Of a stretch of DNA of 64,000 nucleotides, positions 11,677 to 23,102 are shown in pieces. The notes under the pieces are model-generated. The model ran no database searches, was not told where the DNA came from, and worked only from the letters and a program-made list of their open reading frames with translations. Both the position numbers and the translations under genes were made by a program. The first letter of the stretch is position 1. Each line of letters starts with the position of its first letter. Source of the stretch: Pueraria montana var. lobata (lineage: Eukaryota > Streptophyta > Magnoliopsida > Fabales > Fabaceae). The stretch covers positions 44,860,266 to 44,924,265 of the forward strand of contig CM048651.1 in NCBI GenBank assembly GCA_026413185.1, read 5' to 3'.

Positions 11677-14600
11677 GCAAAAGCTAATCCTTGGTAATTT
11701 ATTTGGTTTTAAGCTTAGAAATTAGAATCCTCATATTATGAAACATACACACAAAAAGAAGTAAGACAAACACTTTCCAAATTGTAATTTAGGAAATTTC
11801 GAACAAAAACCAAATATATCTAATTATAGCTTAGTAAGACAGCATGTTAACATGCCAGTGATAATTTCACTTAAAAATATAGAAAATAGTATGTAATAAT
11901 AAAAAAAATTATGTGCGATTGAGTTGATGATAAAATTACCATTATATTACTTATAAATTACTATTAAAAGAATCTATTTTATTTGATTATTGAATTGAAT
12001 TGAGTTACATTGAGCGTAAAATTGAAAACATAGCGTGTTTAACAAATATTTGATTCATCCCAAATAAACTCTTTCACGTTTTCCCGGACGACGTGTGCAA
12101 CAACATTTTAATTAATAAAACCAATCAAACACGCCTTAATCTTAACATAAACCCAATTAGATTTAGGTTAAAAAGTTATAAACGAAATGTACAGCCCAAT
12201 CCAACTCATTTTTTTACCATTGCAATTATGTTGAACTGCTGACTCAGCCCAATTAAATGCTGGGTATTGGATATACTATGGCAGCTAGGTTGAATTGCTG
12301 ACTCAGCCCAATTCAATAAAGAGTCACAATCAGACACTGGTTTTGGATATACTATGGCATCCTATGGAACTTGATAATATGCGGTTTGTCGCTGCCTTGG
12401 CGTGTTTGAGGATACCACAGAAATTAAAAAAAAAAGAGAATCAAAACAAAACACTCTTTGACTAGAAGGCACCTTACGAAGACCTCAATCCAAAAAATAA
12501 AAAATAACAAAAGCATAAAGAAAGAGAGACCAATACAAGAAGGAAAAGAAACAATACGTGGGGTGGAAGCTATGGAGATTCGCATAGAGACAAGACAAAA
12601 GCCACTCAAAAGTATAAAACTAACGTCTACACAAGATGTCTTATACAAATAGACAATGTTGTATTGAATTGATTTCATTTAGAGTTAAAAAAAAATTAAA
12701 TGTTGTTAACTGGTATTTTATCCATTTTCTACTCCCAATTATTATTGAAAACCCACCATACAATAGCTATATTCGACTTCTAGTCCTTGTCAAGACACAG
12801 GCAAAATGAATATGTACTTCCAACCCCCTTCCCCCGCGCACATGAACATGCTCTAATCCTCAGATAAAATCACGTGAAAATCTATTTATCTTTCTCTATA
12901 TATGTGTGAATGTGTGTGGGCGCACGTCTAATCGGTATGTATAGTATTAAGTAATATCCTACTACTCTCACTCATAAATCTTTTCATCTATACTAATTGT
13001 CTTGACGTAGACGTATAACTCCTAATAAGAATAAGTAGCATATAGAAAACTTTAATTAATGTTATATCCGTATAGTATATTTCCAAGATACTGGATCACT
13101 CGACAAGTTATTAATTAGAAACACGCAACCATCTAATGACCTTATTTCAAGTTGAGCTTTATTTTTTGTTAGATCAGAAGTTCAAATGTATACACTTTGA
13201 TCTTTAGAACCAAAAAAGAAAAGGAAAAGACTGGGCGTTGGAGAAAGCAATTGACTGCGGGAAACGGGAATAATATTACTCTCCCACACCAAGGAAATAT
13301 ATAAAGACAACAACTTTGCGACATGCTAAGATCAATTTTAACAAAACTTTGAAAAATGTTAAATATACACCCATTTTTTGGCCGAATGGGTAGAAGGAGG
13401 AAAAAAAAAAAAGAGATACAGAGAAAAAGTAAAAGAATAGAAAGAAAATAATAGATGTAACAAATAATATGATAGAAAAATAAAGAGAAAAAGAAAAAGA
13501 AAAAAATGAGATAAAATTGAGTTGTAAAAGAAATTGAATGTTTGAATATAATAACTCTATAACTTTTATAAAGGAAGAAAGGGGAATCAAATCAGTATAT
13601 CAAGCATACCTTAATTTATGAAATCTTTGGTAACTATTTTGTAAAAATGAGTTATTTTTCTCTAATTTGCTATATGAATCAATTATTCCAAGAATATTCA
13701 CTAGGGTGAATCTAGTGATAGAGGTTAAAATAGATATATAAATATTTAGGTTTGATCTTTATTAATAGTCACTATATACCAAAAATTATTCCAAGCATTA
13801 AAGTGTGCAGCATAACTGCTATTATTTCAGTTTCTTCCTTTATGAAAGCTTTTTATTTTTTTAAAAGGATTAATGTCAAATAACAAAGCTCATACTACTG
13901 ATATCGACCAACTCCGTGTCACCAATTTTTAGAAGTGCGTTCACTGTTTGGACTTTGGAGTGTGAAAACGGCTGATCATTTTGGATTTTTTTATAAATAA
14001 AATATTAATATGAATCTATTCCAAAATAATTTATCAGTATAAATTTATTTTTATCATTGATTGGTTAAAATTATAAGTTTGACAAAAAAATTTAAGAAAA
14101 ATATGACGTGTTAAACTTGTAATTTTGATCGGTCAATGATCAAAATAAACTTATACGGATAAATTATTTTGAAACAAACCAATATTACTATTTTGTTTAC
14201 AAAAAAGATAAAAAATGGTCAATGACTCGTATGAAAACATTAGTTTATGTATGAAGTGTGTGAATGCATTTTCGTTGGTGGAAAAATATTGGTGAAGGCA
14301 TGAAGCAACATGTCGTCTCAAATCCAACCAAGTGTCAATCAATTGGTAGTGGACGACTCACGACCCCCATGCTCATACAGGGGTTAGACTAAAACACTCG
14401 GCGTGTGAACGTCCAAATTTTTCTTTGGACATATATGAAAGCCAAATCAAACATCCATCATAAAAGCTAATTGGGGCCACATAAATTTTACTGAAATTTG
14501 GAAATGAAATAAAAAAATCGAGTGTTTGTGCTACAGAAGTATGTTAACAAAACCCTTCTTATAGACCTAAAGTACCTAAACACCTAATGTATATGTGCAT

Positions 14601-16983
14601 CACTATCACGGAATAGGATAGGCAACTTGTTAAGGAGATATAGGTTAACTCACTTTAGTAGAGATAAGGTCAAATTATTTATTAAATGAGTCAAGACTTT
14701 TTAAAAAAGCTATTTAATTAAAAAGATAAGACTTTAGACTATTCAAACAGGACAATTTATTTAGGTAAATAATATTAAATTTAGATTGTAACGATTTAAG
14801 ATTATAAGTTTTAAGATTATATATTTATCTCCTCAAAAAAAAGATTATATATTTATCAATTTATTTAAAGACTTAAGCCTACTAATCTATATATAAATTT
14901 AGGTTCATTAATTTCTTTAGAGACAATTTTTTAACTCGTTTAAGAGACATTCCTATTAAGTAGATTTTTTTTTCTTCAAAAAAAACAAAACTCAGATTGA
15001 ACTATCTATACAAGTATTATATTACCCATTACTCACCAATTTCACTTCACTTTAGCGAAAGCAATAGCTTATCTGAAAAACTTGTATGCTCTTTATAATA
15101 GTATTTTAATTTTAAAATAAAACAATGCATATATTATTAAGTTTTATCAATGGATTATACTTCTTGAATAAAACATATGATACGACAAATATTTACAAGG
15201 TTAACTTACTAAAATAATTTAATTAGATCGAATATATTAATACATTTTTTAACATTATTATTCAATCATGAATTGTTATGTTTATTAAGATTATTCAATT
15301 ATTATAATAATTACTTGAAAATTTATATTTAAAATGATATCTAATTAATTAATATTATAATTTTTTATATTAATAATATATTAAAAATAAACTAAAATTA
15401 AACTATATTTTGCATTCATTAGAATTTTGAAGAGAGAAGGGAGGGGAGGGGAGGGGAGGGGAAATTGGCATTCAATGACGTTGGCCCAAAACGTCGACAG
15501 TTGACATACATTATTATTTTTTTTTTTTCTCTTTGTTCTGTTTTTAGTGGCTTCAACTTGGTCAAGGAAATCAAGACCGAACAGTGTGAACGTTTGTTTC
15601 AGAAAAATAAACACGGTATTCTCTAAGTCAGTCAAGCATTTAAACCATAGTCTTTTATAACAAAAAAACTAGGAACGTTCCCTGAAATACAGGGGTATTT
15701 TTAAATTTAAATAAATCTTATAAATAAAAAATTAAAAAGCATTATTTAAAAATAAAAAATACATATAAAAAAACTCTTAATTGTCAAGATTAAGTGCCTA
15801 CGTATGACAAGTCCTAAATGTTTAAGAGAATCAATGATTAATTTTCTTATCAAAAGCTAAAATTATTTACATTTCTCTTTCTCACTTTATCACATTAGAG
15901 GAGGCAAATTGCATAGCAATTACACTATTACTTAAAGAATAGTAAAATTAAAACAAACACATACATAATGAAAAACTCTTAATAATAAATATTAAATGCA
16001 TATGCATAATAAATCATAAATGTTTTAGATGATTGATTTTTTATTAATACTAATTAAGATTATTTATATTACTGTTAGTCAAATCGCATAGCAATTCAGC
16101 TGTCAAAAAAAAATCGCATAGCAATTCCACTATTTTTTATATTTGTTAACACGTTTTTAGTATTAATTAATTATTTTAGAAAAAATTGTAGTATCTAGAA
16201 TCCGTTAGAAATAATTAATTATTTTAGAAAAAATTGTAGTATCTAGAATCCGTTAGAAAAAAACCGCCCTTCTTCGATCAACACAAATCAACGCACGAAA
16301 TTTCACCACAAAACCGCGAAACAAAAAGTCGATTGACGAAAACGTACCTGCATCAGCAGCAGCTTGGAGTTCCGTCTCGCCGGCGGCGACCTGAGCGAGA
16401 AAACCGACATCGGCGACGCCGGCTCCGAATCCACCGATAACACATCATCCGAAGCAAAAGACAAAACGACGTCGTCGCTCTCACACAAAAACTCATCCAC
16501 CAGCTCCTCCACGGCCTCCACAGGCTCCACGTCCCACAGAACCCAATCCCTAGTCGCCGAGCTGTGCGGCTCGTCCACCGTGACGGTGTTCCGCCACGGC
16601 GGCATGCCTCCGTTCGCCCTCAGGAACTTCCCGCTCCAGCTCCGCAGCCTCACCTGGAACCCGTCGCGTATCACTTCCCACTCGTGCTTGAAATCCGCGC
16701 CCGCCTCGAACTCCGTTTGGAGTACCATCTTCCCCGTCATCCCTAGCAGAAACGGCGTCTCCGACGCCGTTAAGAGCCTCCCGTGGCAGCTCCTCAGGCG
16801 CACCTTGTTAATCCCTCCTCCTCCATCCGCCGTCGTCGCCGCCTCCTCCACCGTCCACCGCGCACCCCTGCCGGAGCCCTTCCGACTCTGGCGGACCCGC
16901 TCGCCGTCGGCGTCCGCCACGAGGTACTTGTCCAGGTGGCTCCGCAGCTTCACCACGCTAGTTTTCGTGAAAAACTCCATCAA
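8731..16983 (-). CDS. Two-domain DUF569 protein (actin-crosslinking-like), 4 exons
   Basis: Exons on the minus strand: 16983-16348, 11105-10497, 9672-9393 and 8765-8731. All junctions are GT-AG, and phases join to 1560 nt, a 519-residue protein. Exon 1 encodes the first DUF569 domain (MEFFTKTSVVKLRSHLDKYL, GMPPWRNTVT, SSATRDWVLWDVEP) and a Ser/Asp-rich linker. Exon 2 encodes a second copy (MDFFHRAKAVRLRGHHDKYL, GLPPWRNSVTHDIPHR, TQDWILWDVD). Exon 3 adds the C-terminal KVEGRTIYYHIAEDNG...SPLNGKLYPLRLQLPP domain, and exon 4 the last 12 codons. Plant DUF569 proteins have a fascin-like beta-trefoil fold, and some are annotated as actin cross-linking; the cellular role is not established. Arabidopsis has homologues of this two-domain form and, from memory, similar length. 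Exon 2 could be miscalled as a separate gene because ATG overlaps its acceptor (11111-11109), but a pyrimidine tract plus ATGCAG and the exact phase match to exon 1 favour one gene. No RNA evidence was available. Confidence 0.88.
8766..9392 (-). other. Intron 3 of the DUF569 gene
   Basis: The donor is AAAAG/GTGAC at 9393/9392. The acceptor is TTTTTCAG before TGGCAAGAG at 8765. It splits a Val codon (G/TG). No insert is recognised. Confidence 0.8.
9673..10496 (-). other. Intron 2 of the DUF569 gene
   Basis: The donor is CACCAG/GTATGT at 10497/10496 and the acceptor TTTGTAG/TCC at 9672; phase 0. It contains the small inverted-repeat element at 10110-10266. Confidence 0.8.
10110..10266. mobile_element. 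Small MITE-like inverted repeat inside intron 2
   Basis: Ends ATCAAGGTTTTAAAA and TTTAAAACCTTGAT are inverted copies, about 157 bp apart. The centre holds alternating CAATTGCGG/CCGCAACTGC strings, a composition often seen in short legume MITEs. No clear target duplication. A further AATTTAAAACCTTG lies at about 10331. Confidence 0.5.
12231..12358. repeat. Imperfect tandem duplication in intron 1
   Basis: GCTGACTCAGCCCAATT and TGGATATACTATGGCA each occur twice in the same order, with a short insertion in the second copy. Confidence 0.6.
14001..14186. mobile_element. Foldback/MITE in intron 1
   Basis: Two arms of roughly 80 bp are inverted copies (CCAAAATAATTTATC near 14021 against GATAAATTATTTTG near 14158). 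The outer ends are AATATT. No coding capacity. Confidence 0.5.
15441..15461 (+). repeat. GGGGA microsatellite, G-quadruplex-capable
   Basis: Four consecutive GGGGA units on the plus strand inside intron 1. Four G4 tracts separated by one A fit a G-quadruplex pattern; folding is inference. Confidence 0.6.
16163..16258. repeat. 48-bp tandem duplication next to the exon 1 donor
   Basis: Two head-to-tail copies (16163-16210 and 16211-16258) containing GTAGTATCTAGAATCCG are nearly identical. They lie about 90 bases inside intron 1 from the splice donor. Confidence 0.8.
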
Positions 16984-17062
16984 ATACGCGTTGATCGATG
17001 TGTTGAAGCTGAAAACTATGACTATAGACTATAGAGTGGTGCGAGAAAGAAACCGTAAACTG

Positions 17063-17070
17063 TTTATATA
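17063..17070 (-). promoter_or_regulatory. TATA box of the DUF569 gene
   Basis: TATATAAA on the minus strand, 80 bases upstream of the ATG at 16983. A start site about 30 bases downstream would give a short leader of about 50 nt. The Mutator-like element at 17161 bounds this promoter on its upstream side. Confidence 0.5.
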
Positions 17071-17160
17071 CTAAAGAGTGTTCAAGGGTGCACCGGTTCA
17101 CTTGTAAACTTACCTGTTATATCAGGTTTCATAATCATCTTATATAAATAGACAAACTTA

Positions 17161-18021
17161 AAACGCAGCTATAACGGGGTACCTTATAATGTTTTTCACA
17201 GTGGAAAATTAATATGCATCGTTGGATTTTGAGATCAATACGGGACTATCGTACAATCGTCCACACCATATTTGTTTTTTTTAAAAAGAGATTTTTTTTT
17301 TAAGTTTTTTTTTTAAAAAACGACCATTCTTCTCTATTGTTGCTTATTGATGTGGGACTACCATACAACTGTTTACACTAGATTTTTTTTTTTTAAAAAA
17401 AGGGATCATTCTTCTTCTGTTTAAAGTTTCTAGTATTTTTAACTACCGCAAATTTTTTGGCAAACTAAAACTGTCAGAAATGTTAAAAAATAAAATCAAA
17501 AATCAAAATCTCGAACACTAGATTTTCTGAAATCACAAAAAATGTTACAAAAATAAACATTTATGACCACCAAAAAATTTGCAGCGGTTAAAAGTTACTA
17601 GAAACTTAATGTTTACTAGGAAATTTTCACACACACAGTTTATGTCATCACTTAACAGTTGAAATTAATGTTATGGACTAAAAATAGAACAAAACAATTT
17701 ATGATGGACTAAAAATAGAACAGAACAGAACAATTTATGAGAGACTAAAAATAATAAAAAAAATTATGAGAGACTAAAAATAAAAATTAAGATAAAATGA
17801 CGGACAAAAAAATGGGAAGAGAGGCAGAAATAAAGCAACAACGGAGAAGAATGATCGTTTTTTTATAATAAAAAAACTTAAACAGAAAAAAAATCCCTTT
17901 TAAAAAAAAAAATCTAGTGTGGACGGTTATACGGTAGTCCCACATTGATCTCAAAATCTAACGGTGCATATTAGTTTCCCATGGTGGAAGACATTATAAG
18001 GTCCCCATTATAGCCTCCGTC
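17161..18021. mobile_element. Non-autonomous Mutator-like element, 9-bp TSD
   Basis: Long terminal inverted repeats: GCTATAACGGGG on the left against CCCCATTATAGC on the right, with similarity running well over 100 bp inward (ATTTTGAGATCAAT, GGGACTA). Flanks ACAAACTTA at 17152-17160 and 18022-18030 are a perfect 9-bp duplication, typical of Mutator-like insertion. The centre (about 17410-17815) is related to the element at 25066-25643, including GATTTTCTGAAATCAC and GGAAATTTTCACA, so it is nested or shares a core. No transposase. It sits just upstream of the DUF569 promoter. Confidence 0.8.
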
Positions 18022-18030
18022 ACAAACTTA

Positions 18031-18415
18031 AATCTTAAGTTATTAAAAAATTTAGAATAAGTCCTCTCCTCTTACTAGTATTTAAAAAAGTTTTTTTTTT
18101 TATGTTCTTTTTACATAGCCTACATAAGTGACCCTAAATTTCGTTGGTTTTTGTAAAATCTTATTTCACTTTTACTTTAGAGAAATTTTTGCATGAACAC
18201 AGATTCAATGTTTCATCTTTACAAATAGTAATTAATAACACATAAGTAATAACAAAATTCAAAACTAATAAAACAAAAATAAAAAAATTCAACCTGTGAA
18301 ATAAGAATAAAAAAGAATCTTATATTTAAAATGAAAAGGAAAATTGCGATTATTTCCTCCTTGTATATGTACAAAGGGAAAATTATGATTGTTCCCTCCG
18401 TTTACATATATATGT
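18031..18415. other. AT-rich spacer
   Basis: No gene or clear repeat seen. Confidence 0.4.
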
Positions 18416-18825
18416 TAGGCTAAATTATTTATATGTTCTCTTATCTTTATTTTAGGTTGTAATTTGGTCCTTTATTTTTTAAAAGTTACAAAATATTCTC
18501 TTATCTTTATTTTAGGTTACAATTTGATCCTTTATTTTTTAAAAATTGTAAAATGGTCCCTTATTTTTATTTTATGTTGTAATTTGATTCTTTATTTTTT
18601 TTAAAAATACATTACTTCAAGGATAAACATGCTATAAAAAAATTACTTAATGAACCATTTTGTAACTTTTAAAAAATAAATGACCAAATTGTAACTTAAA
18701 ATAAAGAAAAATGACCAAATTACAACTTAAAATAAAGATAAGGGACTGTTTTGTAACTTTTAAAAAATAAATGACCAAATTGCAACTCAAAATAAAGATA
18801 AGGGACAATAAAGTAATTTAGCCTA
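18416..18825. mobile_element. Foldback element with internal short repeats
   Basis: Ends TAGGCTAAATTA and TAATTTAGCCTA are inverted, and both flanks read TATGT. The arms are built from repeated modules (CTTTATTTTAGGTTGTAATTTGG and variants, seen at least three times on the left and inverted on the right). The whole 410 bp can fold as a hairpin. Non-coding. Confidence 0.7.
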
Positions 18826-18950
18826 TATGTTGCCATAAAATTCGTATGAAAAGCATAAATGTATATATGATACTATAACAATACTTTGTTAGAATTTTTT
18901 TTATTACATTTCTTCAACTATGAAAAGAGAAAAATATAATAAAAAAATGT

Positions 18951-19761
18951 TTAATTGCACTTTTGGTCTCTTAGGTATCGCAAATGTGCGATTTTAATTT
19001 CACATGTTTCAATTGTGTTAATTATGTCTCGCAAATATTGTAAATGTACGATTTTAGTTTCTTGGATCCCAATTGCGCCAACTAGATTATCAAATATCGC
19101 AATTGCACGATTTTTAGTCTCTCAGTCAAAATATACTAACGTGACATTGACTGATAATGTGTGACGTGATATAACACTTACATAATGATGTCAACATGAC
19201 ATCATGGTGACTAATATGACATGCTTACATGGTCCCCAATTTAGCATATATGATTTTAGTCTTTGAAGTTTCATAATTGTGCAATTTTAGTCCTCAAATT
19301 TCATTATTGTGTGATTCTAGTCTCCTAAATTTTATAATTATGTGATTTTGTCTCCCAAATTTCAATTTGGTGTGTTGATGTTGTAAAGAAAAGTGAGGGG
19401 AAATTCACAATGTACTTATTATAAATATTAAATATAATAAATATTCATTGTATTTATTAAATATTTATCTTAAATATTAAATATAATAAATATTTATTAT
19501 ATTTATTATTAAATATATTTATTAAAATATACTTATTATTATAAGTCTTTATTATAAATATTAAATATATTTAATAGTAAATATGATAAATATCTGTCAA
19601 AAAAATGATAAATATTTATTATATTTAATATGTATCATCAATATTTAATAAATATTGTAAATATTTATTATATTTTAATAAATATTATATATTATATACA
19701 TATATTTAATATTGATATATGACAGTTATGTTATGAATAACTTAAAAGGAGGACCAAACAC

Positions 19762-19803
<42 letters not shown>

Positions 19804-19981
19804 TAATATCAATGATATTAGTCTAGTGATTTAATGAATAATATTAGAGTGGTGGGCATTAATTCAAATCCCATTGTAACACTTTGTAAAAAAAAAATTC
19901 TTCATTTTTGTCATGCAATTAGAACTTTGGGGATTAAAATTGCGTATATTTATGATACTTAAGAGACTAAAGTACAATTAA
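18951..19981. mobile_element. Decayed inverted-repeat element with AT-rich core
   Basis: The left end (TTAATTGCACTTTTGGTCTC) and right end (GAGACTAAAGTACAATTAA) are inverted copies over about 45 bp. Between them are repeated 'TTTTAGTC' modules, AAATATTAAATATAATAAA-type repeats (19400-19720) and a TA run. No clear target duplication. Class uncertain. Confidence 0.45.
19765..19799. repeat. (TA)n microsatellite
   Basis: An uninterrupted TA run of about 35 bp. Confidence 0.9.
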
Positions 19982-20027
19982 TTATAAGAAAATATCCATC
20001 TTGTATTGGCCGAGCCTATAACTCAAT

Positions 20028-21762
20028 TATCTGAGTTATCAGTAGATAATAATCACTCACTCGCCTATCCACCCACTAACTAGGTAACCATCTATCCCAT
20101 TAACCCATACACACTACCATTATAAATAAGAGAGGTACACGGCGGGTAATTCATCTTCTAACTCTACTAGAATCCTGATTATTCACTTATTGACTTGGGC
20201 GCCAGAGTGATTTTACTGGTACCTTCCCCATTGCTCGAAAGAGTTTGGCATACCAAGTAGAAGATTAGATCGCTATTGGAGATCGGTCTGGAGAGCACCT
20301 CAAAAATCGGTAAGAACATTTAGCACCTATCGTAGAACCGAAGTAAACTTTTTCAGCTTAACAATCAACCGATGAATCAATATATACGGATATGAATGCC
20401 TCCTCAAATTGAGTATTCTCATCAAAAAATTCAGGAAAGTAATTATTCACCCTTCGTATCACTTACATACTAACTGCTATATTGTTGATATCGCATGTCA
20501 ATTAATATCTAATTGTGTGAATAATTAAGATAATGGTTAGTTAATTTTTCATGGACATCAAGTGCCTCTGTTGCAGTTGCCGTAAGAAGTTAGCGTTTGA
20601 GTATTTTTTATATCGGCTTCAATTATCAACCTTTCTTCCTGCAATGAGCCGCTTTAATCTCGGCATAAATTGCCAACCTTATTCCTTGCAATATGATCAT
20701 GAATTACTCTTAGAAAAGCATGCATATGAACTTATTTATACATTACATCATATGGTATTACTTAAAGACATGTACTTTTGAGTAATTACGAAATCTTAAC
20801 GACTGTTGATATTTGCTTTTTATCATTATAAAAGATTTGCATTTTAATTGTAACACTTAAAGCTTTTATCAGTGATGATATTTTATTTAAGCGTGACATA
20901 AAATTTACTCATACATACGTGTGCTTAGCTTATCTAATCATACTCGTCTAGTAAAAATCAAAAGGATTATGTATCTTTTGGCATTTGAAGTTTGCCTAGA
21001 AGCATGATGATGATGGACGTGTGGTGGGATTTTGTGAGAGTCACGGGACTATAATTGGAGTGGTTGTGTGAAATTGATAGGAAACAACAAAGCATGGGTT
21101 CATGGTGCAAGAGGTTACGCCCTCACTATGGGGTTTTATCCTCTGTAGTTATAAGTGGAATTGCATGAATCCTAAATATTAATTTATTATCTAAGAAAAT
21201 AATGAATTGAATAAATTGGATTCATGTAGTTCCACTTATAACTGCAGAGGATAAAACTCGTAGTGAGGGCGTAACCGCTTGCACCATAAACCCATGCTTC
21301 TTTGTTGTTTCCTATCAGTTTCACACAACCGCTCTAATTATAGTCCCCTGACTCTCACAAAATCCCACCACACGTTCATCATCATCATGCTTCTAAGCAA
21401 ACTTCAAATGCCAAAAGATATATAATCTTTGATTTCTATTAGACGAGTATGATTAGGATAAGCCAAGCATGTGTCTGAGTTATCAGTGGATAATAACCAC
21501 TCAACTACCTATCCGTCCACTTACTAGGTAACCACCTATCCCACTAACTCATACACCCTACCTTTATAAATAAGAGGGGTACATTGCAGGTAATTCATCT
21601 TCTAACTCTACTAGAACCCTAATTATTCACTTATTGACTTGAACGCCAGAGTGGCTTTGCAGGTACCACTCCCATCGCTCGGAGGAGCTCGGCATACCGA
21701 GTAGGAGATTAGATCGCTGTTGGAGATCGGTCTAGAGAGCACCTAGAAAGTCGATAAAAACA
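20028..21762 (+). mobile_element. Miniature non-autonomous LTR element (TRIM-like, Tat-type primer site)
   Basis: Two direct repeats of 291 bp (20028-20318 and 21472-21762) share TCTGAGTTATCAG at the start, a TATAAATAAGAG promoter motif (about 20123 and 21564), GAGATCGGTCT and a terminal AACA. Right after the first repeat, TTTAGCACCTATCGTAGAAC (20319-) matches the Tat primer-binding string seen at 7430, differing only by C-to-T and G-to-A changes. The internal region (about 1.15 kb) has no gag or pol. Its right half is a 546-bp hairpin that abuts the second LTR. A target duplication is not evident. Confidence 0.75.
20923..21468. repeat. 546-bp near-perfect inverted repeat (hairpin)
   Basis: Arm 1 (20923-21172) and arm 2 (21218-21468) are reverse complements at roughly 92% by eye, with a 45-bp AT-rich loop. 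Shared strings include GCATGATGATGATG, GATAGGAAACAACAAAG and GTTACGCCCTCACTA. Differences are mostly transitions and small indels. Neither arm encodes a recognisable protein. Confidence 0.9.
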
Positions 21763-22698
21763 CATCTTATTTAATAATCTAATAAGAATCTAAATAAAAA
21801 TGTTGAATTATTTTTATTTCTCATCAATAATAAAAATAAAAAAAAAGTAAACCACTTAATGTGTGCATCAATTGGCGTGGGGTCGTTCCAACTTAACCAG
21901 TAGTCTTGAGTTCGAGTCCTAGGTATGACAAATATGTTAAATACTTGGTGAAAGAGCTTTTTTGCTCATAGTTGTCCTACTCAACTCAAGCATTATTGCC
22001 TCTAATGGACAATACTTTGGTCTATAAAAAAAAATCATATAAAATAAGAAAAAATATGTAATTGACTTCAATTGATTTTTTTTACCTCATTTATTTTTAA
22101 ATAAAATTTCTAAGTTTTATTTAACATAACATTCTAGTGTAAAGGAATACTAAATTCTTATGAGGGGTCAAAAGTGCAATTAAACAAGAGAGACAGAGAT
22201 TCACCTTATTTACTTAGCATCCCACCATTCATGCCATGCCTTGTATCTAATAAGAAACTAAATAAAAATGTTGAATTATTTGTAACTCATTTTAATCAAT
22301 AAAAACTCCACTAATTGACTTGTCCTTCAAACATTTCACATTGGCCAAAAATTTCTTCAATTATCAAACTACTTACTTTCACAATTTCAAAGTCTTATTA
22401 CTCATCTCACACATTTACTTAGTGACTTAAGTATTAGAGTGTTTGTTCAAGTATTTACAAGTTTCGACGCTCACTAGATATTGCTGAACAACCTCACATG
22501 TCCACCATGTTCGGAATACCGAAAACTCCCCTAAACACCAACAAACATGATTTTAGATAAATGTTCACATGTTGAGTCCCATATTGAAGAATTTATTTTA
22601 AGTCTAGAATTGATTTTGAATTAAAGCAATTTTAGATAATTTTTTTGGTTGAATTGAAAATTTCATATTGAACATTATTGCCAACTTGTTTTTTTTCC
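21763..22698. other. AT-rich intergenic sequence
   Basis: No gene seen. Short AT-rich repeats (for example AATAAGAATCTAAATAAAAATG at about 21780 and a related string at about 22250). Confidence 0.4.
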
Positions 22699-23102
22699 GG
22701 CTAAATTGCAATTTTGGTCTCCCTAGTTTCCCAAATTCATGATTTTGGTCCCCTAGTTTTTAATTGTAACGTTTGGTCCTCCTAGTTTTACAAATTGATG
22801 ATTATGGTCCCTGTTAGATTATTAACTAATAATTGTGATTAGTAGAGTTATTAATTTAATTATAAATTAATTAAAAATTATTAATTATTAAAAAACTTTA
22901 TAAAGTTTTTTAATAATTAATAATTTTTAATTAATTTATAGTTAACTTAATAACTCTATTAATCATAATTACTAGTTAATAATCTAACAGGGGGACCAAA
23001 ATCGCCAATTTGTAAAACTAGGGGACCAAATGTTACAATAAAAAATTAGGGGACCAAAATCATGAATTTGGGAAACTAGGGAAACCAAAATTACAATTTA
23101 AC
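22699..23102. mobile_element. 404-bp palindromic foldback MITE
   Basis: The two arms are inverted copies across almost the whole length (GGCTAAATTGCAATTTTGGT on the left, ACCAAAATTACAATTTAAC on the right), meeting near 22899 at AAACTTTATAAAGTTT. The arms carry repeated 'TTTGGTCCCCTAG' modules. No coding capacity. Confidence 0.8.

Larger units (their letters stand above)
11106..16347 (-). other. 5.2-kb intron 1 of the DUF569 gene
   Basis: The donor is CAG/GTACGT at 16348/16347. The acceptor is a T tract plus ACATGCAG before TCAATAAGT at 11105. Phase 0. Contents: a 27-T run (11650-11676), a partial duplication (about 12231-12358), a purine-rich stretch (13395-13510), a foldback (14001-14186), GGGGA repeats (about 15441-15461) and a tandem 48-bp repeat (16163-16258). 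No coding gene is seen on either strand. Confidence 0.75.

Noticed and set aside
12424..13590. Phe/Leu/Ser-rich minus-strand frames in intron 1
   Set aside because: They come from A-rich low-complexity plus-strand sequence and show no family signature.
16364..17074. 236-codon plus-strand frame
   Set aside because: Antisense shadow of exon 1 of the DUF569 gene, which has clear domain motifs on the minus strand.
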